From a virus: a DNA stretch of 64,000 bases. Below the pieces are notes generated by a model that ran no database searches, was not told where the DNA came from, and saw only the letters and a program-made list of their open reading frames with translations. The stretch lies in IMG/VR virus record IMGVR_UViG_3300008113_000053, positions 1-64,000 of that record; one strand, 5' to 3'. Both the position numbers and the translations under genes were made by a program. Below, piece after piece: positions 47,190 to 54,016 of this stretch; within the stretch, counting starts at the first letter, position 1, and each line of letters begins with the position of its first letter.

Positions 47190-47416
47190 TACCAGCCTCG
47201 TTCTGCTTGATTAGCGCATGCGTCGCATTGATATCCTTTCCATACATCCATTGGTGTAAGCCTGTTAGGTTCCTCACATGTCGGGCACGGCAGATTGCGT
47301 GGGTTACTTGCTGTTGCTCTGCGCAATGCTGAAACACCATGAGGGTCTTCAAACATCTGTTCAATCAGCTCGTCTTCATCATGTGGTATATCGTCTTCAT
47401 CCCAATCGTAATACAT
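47189..47416 (-). CDS. Small zinc-ribbon-like acidic protein
   Basis: The protein has 75 aa from the ATG at 47416, which is 7 nt from GGAG. An ATG at 47422 is only 1 nt from that site. The N-terminus is acidic (D-W-D-E-D-D), and C-P-T-C (about 44-47) and C-D-A-C (about 65-68) form a zinc ribbon. Function is unknown. Confidence 0.7.
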   Translation of the reverse strand: MYYDWDEDDIPHDEDELIEQMFEDPHGVSALRRATASNPRNLPCPTCEEPNRLTPMDVWKGYQCDACANQAERGW

Positions 47417-47427
47417 AATCATTCTCC

Positions 47428-47826
47428 TTATTCGTAGTGTGATCGTTCTGTTTGTTGATTTTGTCCGGGAAACTTTTCAATGAGTACATGGTATGTACTT
47501 GGTCCGTCATATCCGTAGTCATCTACATCCTCACCTCGTGACCAAGCACGTTCGCAGTGATGCAAACAGTCTTCGCTATCTCGTTGTTGTTCCTCTTTGT
47601 TTAACTCCTCGCATCGTTCCTGTAGTTTCTTTTGTAGTTTTTCAGCTGCATCTCTATTACTACATCGAACATATTTTCTAAGAATAAACAGGTTGCCCCA
47701 CCAACCTCCTTCCTCTGGGCCACCGTAATAACTCTCGACGCTATACATAGAGACGATGCACTCTTCAGCTTCTTGTGAATCAGCCATGATCTCGTCCCAT
47801 GCTTCTATCATTATTCTGTCATTCAT
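47428..47826 (-). CDS. Hypothetical acidic protein
   Basis: The protein has 132 aa with an ATGA overlap to the upstream gene. It is acidic with a charged helical centre (C-S-N-R-D-A-A-E-K-L-Q-K-K-L-Q) and a V-D-D-Y-G-Y-D-G segment. No known family is recognised. Confidence 0.65.
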   Translation of the reverse strand: MNDRIMIEAWDEIMADSQEAEECIVSMYSVESYYGGPEEGGWWGNLFILRKYVRCSNRDAAEKLQKKLQERCEELNKEEQQRDSEDCLHHCERAWSRGEDVDDYGYDGPSTYHVLIEKFPGQNQQTERSHYE

Positions 47827-48098
47827 ATTTTGACATCATTCTTCGTTGCTATATATGCAAAGCCAACCATGCAGTGTCGCTCACTGAATACACGGTATTG
47901 ATTGCCATCGTATGACTGTTCAATGCCTTGACGTAAGCGAGTACACCCAATGTCACTGTTGAGTTGTCGCCTAACCTTGATTAGGCTAGGCGGATTACGA
48001 TACGTGTGAAAGTAAGACCTGACTAATCTGTTCGGTGTTGAGTCTTGGAATGTTGACCAATATTCAAACTTGTACGTTATTGGGTTTGCTGCTTTCAT
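47823..48098 (-). CDS. Hypothetical basic small protein
   Basis: The protein has 91 aa, basic, with a GAGGT site before its ATG. It is rich in Tyr, Arg and Phe and probably beta-rich. It is flanked by ATGA overlaps on both sides, so it belongs to a coupled cluster. Function is unknown. Confidence 0.65.
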   Translation of the reverse strand: MKAANPITYKFEYWSTFQDSTPNRLVRSYFHTYRNPPSLIKVRRQLNSDIGCTRLRQGIEQSYDGNQYRVFSERHCMVGFAYIATKNDVKI

Positions 48099-48388
48099 AT
48101 TGTTACCTCTATTGTTATTTTGCTGTGGTCTTTGTTGCCATTAGCAATAAAGTCCTCGTCTACTGTAATAGTTACACGATCTTCTTCCCACTCAATAAGA
48201 GTATCGGGGCACTCAAGGCAATACTTTGCTAGTTTCTTTTTGCCTACCCATGCCACCATTACACCCATAAAATACTTTCTGTCTTGTGCAGAACAATTAT
48301 TCATGCGATAAAAATGACGCGCCCAGCGGAGCATTCCGGGCGCATTAAACATTTCAACACTTATTAAGCAAATCTTTTTATTCTCCAT
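48095..48388 (-). CDS. Hypothetical small protein
   Basis: The protein has 97 aa with AGGA before the ATG at 48388. An amphipathic N-terminus with K-I-C-L-I-S-V-E-M-F is followed by R-W-A-R-H-F-Y-R-M and a beta-rich acidic end. It overlaps the upstream gene by 11 nt. No domain is recognised. Confidence 0.65.
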   Translation of the reverse strand: MENKKICLISVEMFNAPGMLRWARHFYRMNNCSAQDRKYFMGVMVAWVGKKKLAKYCLECPDTLIEWEEDRVTITVDEDFIANGNKDHSKITIEVTI

Positions 48389-48635
48389 CGTAATATTCCT
48401 TTGTTTCTAATTCGTACAGTTTGTTGTTTTCTACTTGAATAGCATCAATGATACGAGCTGCATAAAACACATCAACTCGTTGGTCATTCTCTGCTTCTAA
48501 CTCATCAGAACATGGACCACCTTCTAGATTCGTGCATGAACACATGGTGTGTCCATACTTGCATGGCGGAAATGAGTAGTTTGGGCAATCACGATATACG
48601 TGATGCTTAATATATTCAGCTGTTCCTGCTGTCAT
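48378..48635 (-). CDS. Cys-containing hypothetical small protein
   Basis: The protein has 85 aa from the ATG at 48635, with AAGGA about 8 nt upstream. An in-frame start at 48671 lacks a site. C-P-N-Y-S-F-P-P-C, C-S-C and G-P-C form a Cys cluster in the first 45 residues. The C-terminus is acidic. It may be a small metal-binding protein. Confidence 0.6.
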   Translation of the reverse strand: MTAGTAEYIKHHVYRDCPNYSFPPCKYGHTMCSCTNLEGGPCSDELEAENDQRVDVFYAARIIDAIQVENNKLYELETKEYYDGE

Positions 48636-48849
48636 TATGTTTTTCCTTAGCTTTGTTGATGTACTCTGCAACCTGATGAAAGTCTAAATTGTATGTTATT
48701 GAATCCATATCTATATGTTCATCTGGTGTGATTAATGCGCATTCAAACAACTTTTCGTTATCATCATAACTAACGAGTTGTTTGCAATTAATATGTATTT
48801 CATATCCATCATTAAGTTTGATTCTGCGCTCATACCATTGTCGATACAT
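48616..48849 (-). CDS. Hypothetical small protein controlled by pseudoknot element 1
   Basis: The protein has 77 aa from the ATG at 48849. Its start follows the 29-nt pseudoknot element by 14 nt and lacks a canonical ribosome binding site; the spacer reads AGAAAGAGAACACA. The protein is charged with Y-R-Q-W-Y-E-R-R at the N-terminus. An alternative start at 48885 would lie inside the element. Function is unknown. Confidence 0.65.
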   Translation of the reverse strand: MYRQWYERRIKLNDGYEIHINCKQLVSYDDNEKLFECALITPDEHIDMDSITYNLDFHQVAEYINKAKEKHNDSRNS

Positions 48850-48863
48850 TGTGTTCTCTTTCT

Positions 48864-48892
48864 GTGCGTTGTTAGTGAGACGCACCCCTCAC
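48864..48892 (-). promoter_or_regulatory. Candidate H-type RNA pseudoknot, copy 1
   Basis: Leftward RNA: stem 1 GUGAG (48892-48888) with CUCAC (48879-48875), loop GG, stem 2 GUGCGU (48885-48880) with ACGCAC (48869-48864), no nucleotide between stem 2's first strand and stem 1's second strand, and 5-nt loop UAACA. It begins 6 nt after the upstream stop and ends 14 nt before the next ATG. Two other copies occur. Confidence 0.65.
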
Positions 48893-48898
48893 ATTTGA

Positions 48899-49390
48899 TT
48901 AATCCTTGAGGGTCAATCTCTGGTGGTTACGAACACAAGTCTTCCTCACCTGACCTTCAAAGTCTGGCATTGCAGTAGCCACATACTTCCAGAAGTCAAA
49001 GGCAATAATCGGCAACTTGACATCAATGATGACTCTTTCCAGTGTCTGGATTGCCTCATCAATCTGCTCTTCAAGAGTCTCGCTGTTAAGCTGAACCTTG
49101 ATGATCTTATTCATAAATGACGATGTTTCACGGCTATCCTTGTCAGGACGCAATGTCATAGTCACTTCAATTTGAACAAGAGGAATAGGATGAAGAGTCT
49201 TCTCTTCACCATTAGCTACGTCCATACGCAGCTTGTACTCCATTGATATGTGATGCCCGTTGAGTTCAACAGTCTCTGTATGTGATGTTGTATGGTAGCC
49301 ACCATACGAGTACAGTGTGCCGTCTGCTACTTTAGCAGGAACAGCGAGAAGAGCTTCGCGGAAATACTTTGTGTACAATTCGATAGACAT
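48899..49390 (-). CDS. Hypothetical protein controlled by pseudoknot element 2
   Basis: The protein has 163 aa. The ATG at 49390 is 16 nt from the pseudoknot and has only A-rich sequence as ribosome binding site. The protein is mixed alpha/beta with strand-like segments in the first 80 residues and a helix (L-E-E-Q-I-D-E-A-I-Q-T-L-E-R-V) near 110-125. Codons here are less AT-rich than in neighbours. No family is recognised. Confidence 0.7.
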   Translation of the reverse strand: MSIELYTKYFREALLAVPAKVADGTLYSYGGYHTTSHTETVELNGHHISMEYKLRMDVANGEEKTLHPIPLVQIEVTMTLRPDKDSRETSSFMNKIIKVQLNSETLEEQIDEAIQTLERVIIDVKLPIIAFDFWKYVATAMPDFEGQVRKTCVRNHQRLTLKD

Positions 49391-49406
49391 GATTATGTTT
49401 CTTTCT

Positions 49407-49435
49407 GTGCGTTGTTAGTGAGACGCACCCCTCAC
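49407..49435 (-). promoter_or_regulatory. Candidate H-type RNA pseudoknot, copy 2
   Basis: Same sequence as copy 1: stem 1 49435-49431 with 49422-49418, stem 2 49428-49423 with 49412-49407. It starts 7 nt after the upstream stop and lies 16 nt before the ATG at 49390. Confidence 0.65.
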
Positions 49436-49442
49436 ACAAACA

Positions 49443-49697
49443 TTAGATAGCGATCTTAGCTTCAGTGAAACTCTTGAGGTTACACTCTTTTGTTAGGTAG
49501 GTAATGATGTTATTGCAATCATCTTGCTCAAGGTTCAGTAACACTTCAGACATGTCAAGTAAAACCCAGTTGACATCGTCTTGTTTATCTTTAAAGATTT
49601 CCCACATATGGTTGTAATGATCTTTAGTTATCAAGTTTTCTTCGAGTAGTTCTTCAAGAACTAAGGAACCCATTACTACATCCCAGTCGCATTTCAT
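49443..49697 (-). CDS. Hypothetical acidic small protein
   Basis: The protein has 84 aa, acidic and helical (L-V-L-E-E-L-L-E-E-N-L-I). It begins directly at the upstream stop. It is followed by pseudoknot copy 2. Function is unknown. Confidence 0.65.
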   Translation of the reverse strand: MKCDWDVVMGSLVLEELLEENLITKDHYNHMWEIFKDKQDDVNWVLLDMSEVLLNLEQDDCNNIITYLTKECNLKSFTEAKIAI

Positions 49698-49946
49698 TTA
49701 AAACACTTTCCTTCTACTAGTGATTGGTTTATCAGTCACGATGTTCATGTAAACGATTCCGTATGGTTTAAACTCATACGTATGCTCTAAACATCGCGAG
49801 ATTCTTATATGCATAATTGTTGGATCACAGTAAACATGAAGTCCAGCAATTTTTTGTGCAGCCCATGCATTTGTATAAACATCAGGAAGGCCAATTGCTT
49901 GGCCTTGAAAGTCATACTGTTGATTGTGATAGGTATACCTAGGCAC
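49698..49946 (-). CDS. Hypothetical small protein, GTG start
   Basis: The protein has 82 aa starting with GTG at 49946, 9 nt after GGAGG. It overlaps the upstream gene by 8 nt. It is Tyr/His-rich and beta-like at the start with Y-T-Y-H-N-Q-Q-Y-D, and has a basic end (S-R-R-K-V-F). No family is recognised. Confidence 0.6.
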   Translation of the reverse strand: MPRYTYHNQQYDFQGQAIGLPDVYTNAWAAQKIAGLHVYCDPTIMHIRISRCLEHTYEFKPYGIVYMNIVTDKPITSRRKVF

Positions 49947-50262
49947 TTGTGTCTACCTCCTCCCATCCAGTAGGTCGTGGCATGGGGGTGATTGCTGATA
50001 TCCATTTGTCGAATAGTTCGCGCTCACGTTGTGTTGGCTCGAATCCAAGCCAGTCATCAAATCCAGCTGCATTGCGTGTATCGTGAGGCACGTGTGCTTC
50101 AGCAAAATCTAACAACTCAGCTAAGTTTTCACGAGCAGCTCGATCAAGTTTATGTTGAAAGCCGGGACGCAACTTAATTAAGCCTTCAAAACCACCACCG
50201 GGATGGATGTGGTTGTAAGCAAAGTTAAGGATAAGTCGGCGATAGTGTGTAAGATCTGTCAT
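49939..50262 (-). CDS. Hypothetical protein controlled by pseudoknot element 3
   Basis: The protein has 107 aa. The ATG at 50262 is 14 nt after pseudoknot copy 3, with spacer GAAAGAGAAACACA. It is helical, with H-P-G-G-G-F near residue 20 and W-L-G-F near residue 70. No domain is recognised. Confidence 0.7.
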   Translation of the reverse strand: MTDLTHYRRLILNFAYNHIHPGGGFEGLIKLRPGFQHKLDRAARENLAELLDFAEAHVPHDTRNAAGFDDWLGFEPTQRERELFDKWISAITPMPRPTGWEEVDTSA

Positions 50263-50276
50263 TGTGTTTCTCTTTC

Positions 50277-50305
50277 ATGCGTTGTCAGTGAGACGCATCC
50301 CTCAC
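50277..50305 (-). promoter_or_regulatory. Candidate H-type RNA pseudoknot, copy 3 (covarying)
   Basis: Stem 1 50305-50301 with 50292-50288 (GUGAG/CUCAC). Stem 2 50298-50293 with 50282-50277 reads AUGCGU/ACGCAU, so the first G-C pair of copies 1 and 2 has become A-U with both bases changed. The loop is UGACA instead of UAACA. It starts 6 nt after the upstream stop. Confidence 0.7.
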
Positions 50306-50311
50306 ATGTAA

Positions 50312-50710
50312 CTAAGGAACGATTACGATTCCGTGTACTTCAGCTGCTTTAAGCTGATACACAGTCTCAACAAAATCACTCATCCATTCACGCAGTTGCA
50401 TGAACGTGTACTGCATTTCGGTGTCATCACTTGTATACAGAACATTGATCTCATCAAGATAACCTGTTGTATATAACTTCCAACGTCCATCGTGAATCAT
50501 TATGTTGATAGTGAATACAAATGCAGCCATGCGTTCATGGTGCATGCTTAGTCGTGCTTCAAGCGTCCCATTAATAACAACTCGATGTTTAGTGCGACCA
50601 TTTTCGCTGTTATGAAACTCAACGCCTGTAATTAATTCGTTTGAAGCTTTTTCGTATGTTTGAATTACTTTACGAGCCAGCTCGCTGGCATTAATAATTT
50701 GCTTATTCAT
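50312..50710 (-). CDS. Hypothetical protein
   Basis: The protein has 132 aa. It overlaps the upstream 37-aa membrane gene by 8 nt. The N-terminal helix I-N-A-S-E-L-A-R-K-V-I-Q-T-Y-E is followed by a beta-rich part with several His/Arg. No family is recognised. Confidence 0.7.
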   Translation of the reverse strand: MNKQIINASELARKVIQTYEKASNELITGVEFHNSENGRTKHRVVINGTLEARLSMHHERMAAFVFTINIMIHDGRWKLYTTGYLDEINVLYTSDDTEMQYTFMQLREWMSDFVETVYQLKAAEVHGIVIVP

Positions 50711-50816
50711 CTTTGTTGTCTATTTCTTTCTGTGCAACTTCAATTGCATTAAAAAACCATCCTGCTAAAAACAGGATGGATGCTATTACGATGCAGATAC
50801 ATATTGTAATAATCAT
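50703..50816 (-). CDS. 37-aa single-pass membrane protein
   Basis: This short frame starts in an ATGA overlap with the upstream gene and overlaps the next start by 8 nt, filling an otherwise empty 100 nt. Residues 2-22 are hydrophobic (Ile, Val, Cys, Leu, Ala, Phe), then a charged tail ends D-N-K-D-E. A hairpin-plus-T tract inside it is best read as codons. Function is unknown. Confidence 0.6.
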   Translation of the reverse strand: MIITICICIVIASILFLAGWFFNAIEVAQKEIDNKDE

Positions 50817-51130
50817 GTGTTGTCTCTTCTCTTTTTATCCCAATTGCCAATTCGGGAAATAACTCCACCTTCTTTTCCGCTGTTACGCTTAAAGGTTTGA
50901 AAAGCTTCTGGTATTTTTTCTCCTGTGTGGAGAAGGTCTACTGGTAACTCGTCTAGTTCTCCTCCTTTCCATTTACCGTTTGATGTAAGTGTCAAGCGTG
51001 GGTAACGCACAATAACTCTAAAGTCTTGTGGCCGTGTACACCATTTATTGTTTTTAGCTTCTAAAGAAACAACCACCCCGATAACATCGGGGCGGCGTAC
51101 GTTTCTGACTCGATCGCCTACGTTAAGCAC
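50813..51130 (-). CDS. Hypothetical basic protein, SH3-like start
   Basis: The protein has 105 aa. V-G-D-R-V-R-N-V-R-R-P-D-V-I-G-V-V-V-S-L at the start is the pattern of KOW/SH3-like small barrels that bind nucleic acid or protein. The C-terminus is basic (W-D-K-K-R-R). The exact role is unknown. Confidence 0.65.
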   Translation of the reverse strand: MLNVGDRVRNVRRPDVIGVVVSLEAKNNKWCTRPQDFRVIVRYPRLTLTSNGKWKGGELDELPVDLLHTGEKIPEAFQTFKRNSGKEGGVISRIGNWDKKRRDNT

Positions 51131-51356
51131 GTTGCATCTCCCTCAATTGCTCTACAAGCATGCCGACAGGATTTTCCATACGGCGCATTGCATCTTTACC
51201 GATGTTAATGATGACGTTGTCATCAAGTTTATTGAGGCCTTGCATGATGACCTCGATGTAGTTGTCTTTTGTTGATTTTGGCCACAGCTCCATGGTTGTG
51301 TCGTATGTCCATTCGCTGTAAACGCGCAGTGCTTCAAGTGCTTGTGTTCTTGTCAT
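51123..51356 (-). CDS. Hypothetical small protein downstream of tandem palindromes
   Basis: The protein has 77 aa from the ATG at 51356, with GGAG 6 nt upstream. An ATG at 51368 lacks a site. It is helical, with Trp and Met frequent. The upstream gap of about 110 nt holds three short palindromes (51402-51462), so this gene is probably specially regulated. Confidence 0.65.
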   Translation of the reverse strand: MTRTQALEALRVYSEWTYDTTMELWPKSTKDNYIEVIMQGLNKLDDNVIINIGKDAMRRMENPVGMLVEQLREMQRA

Positions 51357-51401
51357 TGGATGCTCCATCTTATTGTTAATGTAATGTTTGTTCAATGTAA
51401 T

Positions 51402-51462
51402 GAGGGTAGTAACTTTTACTACCCTCACCCTAGTAATTTTTACTACCCTAGTAAAATTTACA
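51402..51462 (-). repeat. Three tandem short palindromes TAGTAA-n3-TTACTA
   Basis: Palindrome 1 is 51402-51426 (GAGGGTAGTAA, CTT, TTACTACCCTC, 11-bp arms). Palindrome 2 is 51431-51445 (TAGTAA, TTT, TTACTA). Palindrome 3 is 51449-51462 and imperfect. Palindromes 1 and 2 share the TAGTAA core; in 3 the second arm is degenerate. They could be an operator array or RNA hairpins in the leader. No U tract follows, so they are not terminators. Confidence 0.75.
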
Positions 51463-51464
51463 CC

Positions 51465-51806
51465 CTACCCTTCGTCTGGTTTGCGCAGTTGAATGCGGTG
51501 CAAAACATGGGCTGCAGATTGAATTACAAGTAACTCACTCTGTGTAATTTGCATGCGATCAACGATAAGTTTGTACATTTTGGCAAGGTTACCTGCGCCC
51601 ATATTCCAAACCCACGTTGCTGTCTTGATGCCAGCCATGGAAGCCAACTCATCGTTGGTGCAGTGTCGATGTATGAACTGCATAGCATCCATTGTTGTGG
51701 TGTCAAGCATCTCTGCTTGAACTTCTGCCTTGTCAAGAATGCCATGACGAATCATGGCCTTGATCTGCGCAGCACTCAACTTATTTGTGTCAATTGTTTT
51801 CTTCAA
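51465..51806 (-). CDS. Hypothetical helical protein
   Basis: The protein has 113 aa, predicted all-helical, with A-A-Q-I-K-A-M-I-R-H-G-I and D-E-L-A-S-M-A-G-I-K segments that could be a helix-turn-helix-like pair. The palindromic repeats lie just downstream, so autoregulation is conceivable. It overlaps the upstream gene by 17 nt. Confidence 0.65.
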   Translation of the reverse strand: MKKTIDTNKLSAAQIKAMIRHGILDKAEVQAEMLDTTTMDAMQFIHRHCTNDELASMAGIKTATWVWNMGAGNLAKMYKLIVDRMQITQSELLVIQSAAHVLHRIQLRKPDEG

Positions 51807-52191
51807 TTTGTTTACCTTCTATTGTTAGGTTTGATACTTGTTGGATTGTCCATTTCTGAGGGAATAAGGCCTCGTCAATAATCTCCAACAAATCTGGGAA
51901 TGACCTCTTTGTGAAAGAAGTTGCTTCTGGTTTGGTGGTACGAGCGCGAGTTTCAGCTGTAAATTTGACAAACACTTCACAGATGTACTTGTTGCTAATT
52001 TCAGTACCATAATGGTCAGCACGAGTCACGTTGTACATTCCCTCTGCGTCCATGTTGATGTCGATGTTATCAACGTAGAACTCAGTGTTAGTCAGTGTAA
52101 TAGGTACAGACTTCCAGTCGTACTCTGTTGGTTTTGTCATAAGAGCCATAAACTCTGCATGCAAATTAAAACTACCATTAATCTTTGCCAT
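51790..52191 (-). CDS. Hypothetical protein
   Basis: The protein has 133 aa from the ATG at 52191 with GGAG upstream. An in-frame start at 52227 lies before a hairpin and lacks a site. It is mixed alpha/beta and acidic at the C-terminus. A perfect 8-bp hairpin (52204-52225) precedes the ribosome binding site. Function is unknown. Confidence 0.65.
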   Translation of the reverse strand: MAKINGSFNLHAEFMALMTKPTEYDWKSVPITLTNTEFYVDNIDINMDAEGMYNVTRADHYGTEISNKYICEVFVKFTAETRARTTKPEATSFTKRSFPDLLEIIDEALFPQKWTIQQVSNLTIEGKQIEENN

Positions 52192-52203
52192 TTTTTCTCC
52201 TTT

Positions 52204-52225
52204 GGGGAGAGAATTAACTCTCCCC
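52204..52225 (-). promoter_or_regulatory. Hairpin before ribosome binding site
   Basis: GGGGAGAG (52225-52218) pairs perfectly with CTCTCCCC (52211-52204), 6-nt loop. It starts 7 nt after the upstream stop, and the GGAG site follows 3 nt later. It lacks a U tract, so it is not a terminator. Confidence 0.65.
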
Positions 52226-52232
52226 ATATCAA

Positions 52233-52604
52233 TTAGCTTAGTCGCAGATGCAACCAGCTGTGGTCACCACACATGGTGTCAACCATATGCTTATTAGACA
52301 CAAATGTCCACTCACGCTTGTATGGTTCGCCATGCATATGGAATGAGAACAACCATTTGCCACCGTTGTACATTGGGCAGTTTGGCTCATTGCACGTTGT
52401 TGGCGCAATCATGTAACCTCTAAACGCAGGGTCACGTGCAAGACGCATGAAGTGTCCAGCATCAAAGTAAAACTCTTTGATGGGCAACTCAGTGTACTTA
52501 CGTTTTGTAATGTCGATGTCAAAACCCATTGGTTGCATGGCTTCGATGTCTTCATTGGTTGCTTGTAGCACATCTTTCAGTGCCATGAAGCAATTAAGAT
52601 CCAT
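52233..52604 (-). CDS. Hypothetical protein
   Basis: The protein has 123 aa with GGAG 7 nt before the ATG. It has mixed alpha/beta character, with C-N-E-P-N-C-P-M-Y near residue 72 (possible metal site) and His-rich F-H-M-H-G-E-P. It overlaps the upstream gene by 11 nt. No family is recognised. Confidence 0.65.
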   Translation of the reverse strand: MDLNCFMALKDVLQATNEDIEAMQPMGFDIDITKRKYTELPIKEFYFDAGHFMRLARDPAFRGYMIAPTTCNEPNCPMYNGGKWLFSFHMHGEPYKREWTFVSNKHMVDTMCGDHSWLHLRLS

Positions 52605-53118
52605 TCTCTTTCTCCATTCTCTTCTTCAACTCATTCGCTCGTGCTTTCTTGAATCGCTCACTGGTTACAATGTCTTTGTAAATAGCGCGATACACAGTGC
52701 TTGGTGTCTCAACCACTATTCCGTCTGTTTTGCACATTAATGCACCCATAATTGGTGCGCTGTGTGTAAAGATGTAAGGGGCAGGTGTTTTCCGTGCCTC
52801 TACCTTGTGACCGGCGATCTCAAGGTATTGCTCTGCCATTTCATTGGCATGAACATAATCATCAAACGTCAGCACCCATTCTTCATCGAATTCATTGCGG
52901 ACGCAGACAAACTCACCGTCAAGAACAGTGTTATCTTTTTCTTCTGTAATAGAAGTGAATAAACAGATGGGGAGCATGGATGGTTTGAGATAGTCGTTGA
53001 ACTTCATTTCGTCACCATCAGCGAGTTTCTCACATTGACGCACGTATGATCGTGCAATGACTTTTTCAGTCTGTTTAAAGATGGCTGTGCCGAGTGCGAG
53101 TTTTATTTGTTTGAACAT
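52594..53118 (-). CDS. Hypothetical protein after internal terminator
   Basis: The protein has 174 aa with GAGGT before the ATG. The C-terminus is a basic/acidic helix (R-F-K-K-A-R-A-N-E-L-K-K-R-M-E-K-E). The centre is beta-rich. It is separated from the upstream gene by a strong terminator, so it needs read-through or a weak promoter within the 24 nt A/T-rich leader. Function is unknown. Confidence 0.65.
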   Translation of the reverse strand: MFKQIKLALGTAIFKQTEKVIARSYVRQCEKLADGDEMKFNDYLKPSMLPICLFTSITEEKDNTVLDGEFVCVRNEFDEEWVLTFDDYVHANEMAEQYLEIAGHKVEARKTPAPYIFTHSAPIMGALMCKTDGIVVETPSTVYRAIYKDIVTSERFKKARANELKKRMEKENGS

Positions 53119-53142
53119 TTGTGTACCTCTATAATTTGCGAC

Positions 53143-53184
53143 AAAAAAAAGGAGGAGAGGAAAGCCTAAGCCCTCCTCCCCTCC
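53143..53184 (-). terminator. Intrinsic terminator inside leftward operon
   Basis: In leftward RNA a 15-bp stem (53184-53170 with 53165-53151, three G-U pairs, 4-nt loop) is followed by eight U (53150-53143). The stem is perfect only in the leftward transcript. It starts 3 nt after the stop of the upstream gene. Confidence 0.85.
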
Positions 53185-53187
53185 AGT

Positions 53188-53652
53188 TTAAATCGCACCA
53201 ATCAAACCTTCCTCGCCTTCAACGAGGTATTCCCACCATCCGTCAACGAACTCAGGGATTTGTGCGATGACGTACTTGCGTCCGCCTCCCTCAATGGTGA
53301 TGTTGCCATCAGCTCCAACGAGCCACATGTTTTCATCCCAGCGTCCGCGTGTTTTATGCCCGGTGGCAGTCCACTCAATGCCGTAGGCAATGAATGTAGC
53401 AGTGCCCTCGTAAGACACAGTGGTTCCACTAGGGCAGTGTCCACCCTTGTTGATGACTCCATTGGCGATTGCGAGTTGTACCAAGTCGCGCATCTCAGCA
53501 CGGGATATGGCTAATGCTGCAAGTTGAAGTGAAGTATCAATGTTAATGCTACGCATCCATTCCCACCGACGCTTGCGTACAAGCTCAAGGTGGTCTTGGC
53601 GAGCATATAATTGCTCCCTCCATTGTTCATCGGCTGTCTTCTCTTGTGTCAT
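53188..53652 (-). CDS. Hypothetical protein
   Basis: The protein has 154 aa with GGAGG before the ATG. A charged, Arg/Trp-rich helical N-terminal half is followed by a beta-rich half with G-R-W-D-E-N-M-W and I-E-G-G-G-R-K-Y. The end is acidic. GC content of this and the following early genes is higher than in the late operon. No family is recognised. Confidence 0.65.
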   Translation of the reverse strand: MTQEKTADEQWREQLYARQDHLELVRKRRWEWMRSINIDTSLQLAALAISRAEMRDLVQLAIANGVINKGGHCPSGTTVSYEGTATFIAYGIEWTATGHKTRGRWDENMWLVGADGNITIEGGGRKYVIAQIPEFVDGWWEYLVEGEEGLIGAI

Positions 53653-53885
53653 TACTTGCCTCCTCTCATCTTCCGCAACAACTGATTGTCGATTGACCCG
53701 AAGGACACATCAACGTATCCATCACTGTCATCAATCAGCCAAAGGTCATCCTTTGTCAGTGGGCGATCAGCCATTGCTTTGTACATGGCGCGTCGTGCCT
53801 CATTGATTGGACGGCGTGGGGTCTTGACTTGTGTAGCCACGACCCAAACTCCGTCACGATAGCGTGTGCGTTGCATATGATCCAT
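53652..53885 (-). CDS. Hypothetical small protein
   Basis: The protein has 77 aa from the ATG at 53885, 8 nt after GGAGGAG and overlapping the stop of the 43-aa gene (TAATG). An in-frame upstream ATG (53933) lies within that gene. The N-terminus is basic and the centre contains L-W-L-I-D-D-S-D-G-Y-V-D. Function is unknown. Confidence 0.6.
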   Translation of the reverse strand: MDHMQRTRYRDGVWVVATQVKTPRRPINEARRAMYKAMADRPLTKDDLWLIDDSDGYVDVSFGSIDNQLLRKMRGGK

Positions 53886-54016
53886 TACTTGACTCCTCCA
53901 TAGTGGTGCATTGGGAGCTGCGAAAGCCCCCAATACATGAACAACAAACCAGCGACGATGATGATAGCGGTAAGCCCATTCTTGATGAACTCGATATCGC
54001 TTTTATGCAGTCTCAT
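53885..54016 (-). CDS. 43-aa single-pass membrane protein
   Basis: The frame begins and ends in TAATG overlaps with its neighbours. A basic start is followed by hydrophobic residues 14-31 (L-T-A-I-I-I-V-A-G-L-L-F-M-Y-W), then a short polar tail. It exactly fills the gap between two genes. A role at the host membrane early in infection is possible but unproven. Confidence 0.6.
   Translation of the reverse strand: MRLHKSDIEFIKNGLTAIIIVAGLLFMYWGLSQLPMHHYGGVK

Noticed and set aside
50751-50780. Hairpin CCATCCTG/CAGGATGG with a T run, leftward terminator candidate
   Set aside because: It lies inside the 37-aa membrane protein frame with overlapping starts and stops on both sides, so it is more simply codons for L-F-L-A-G-W-F-F, though an RNA role is not excluded.
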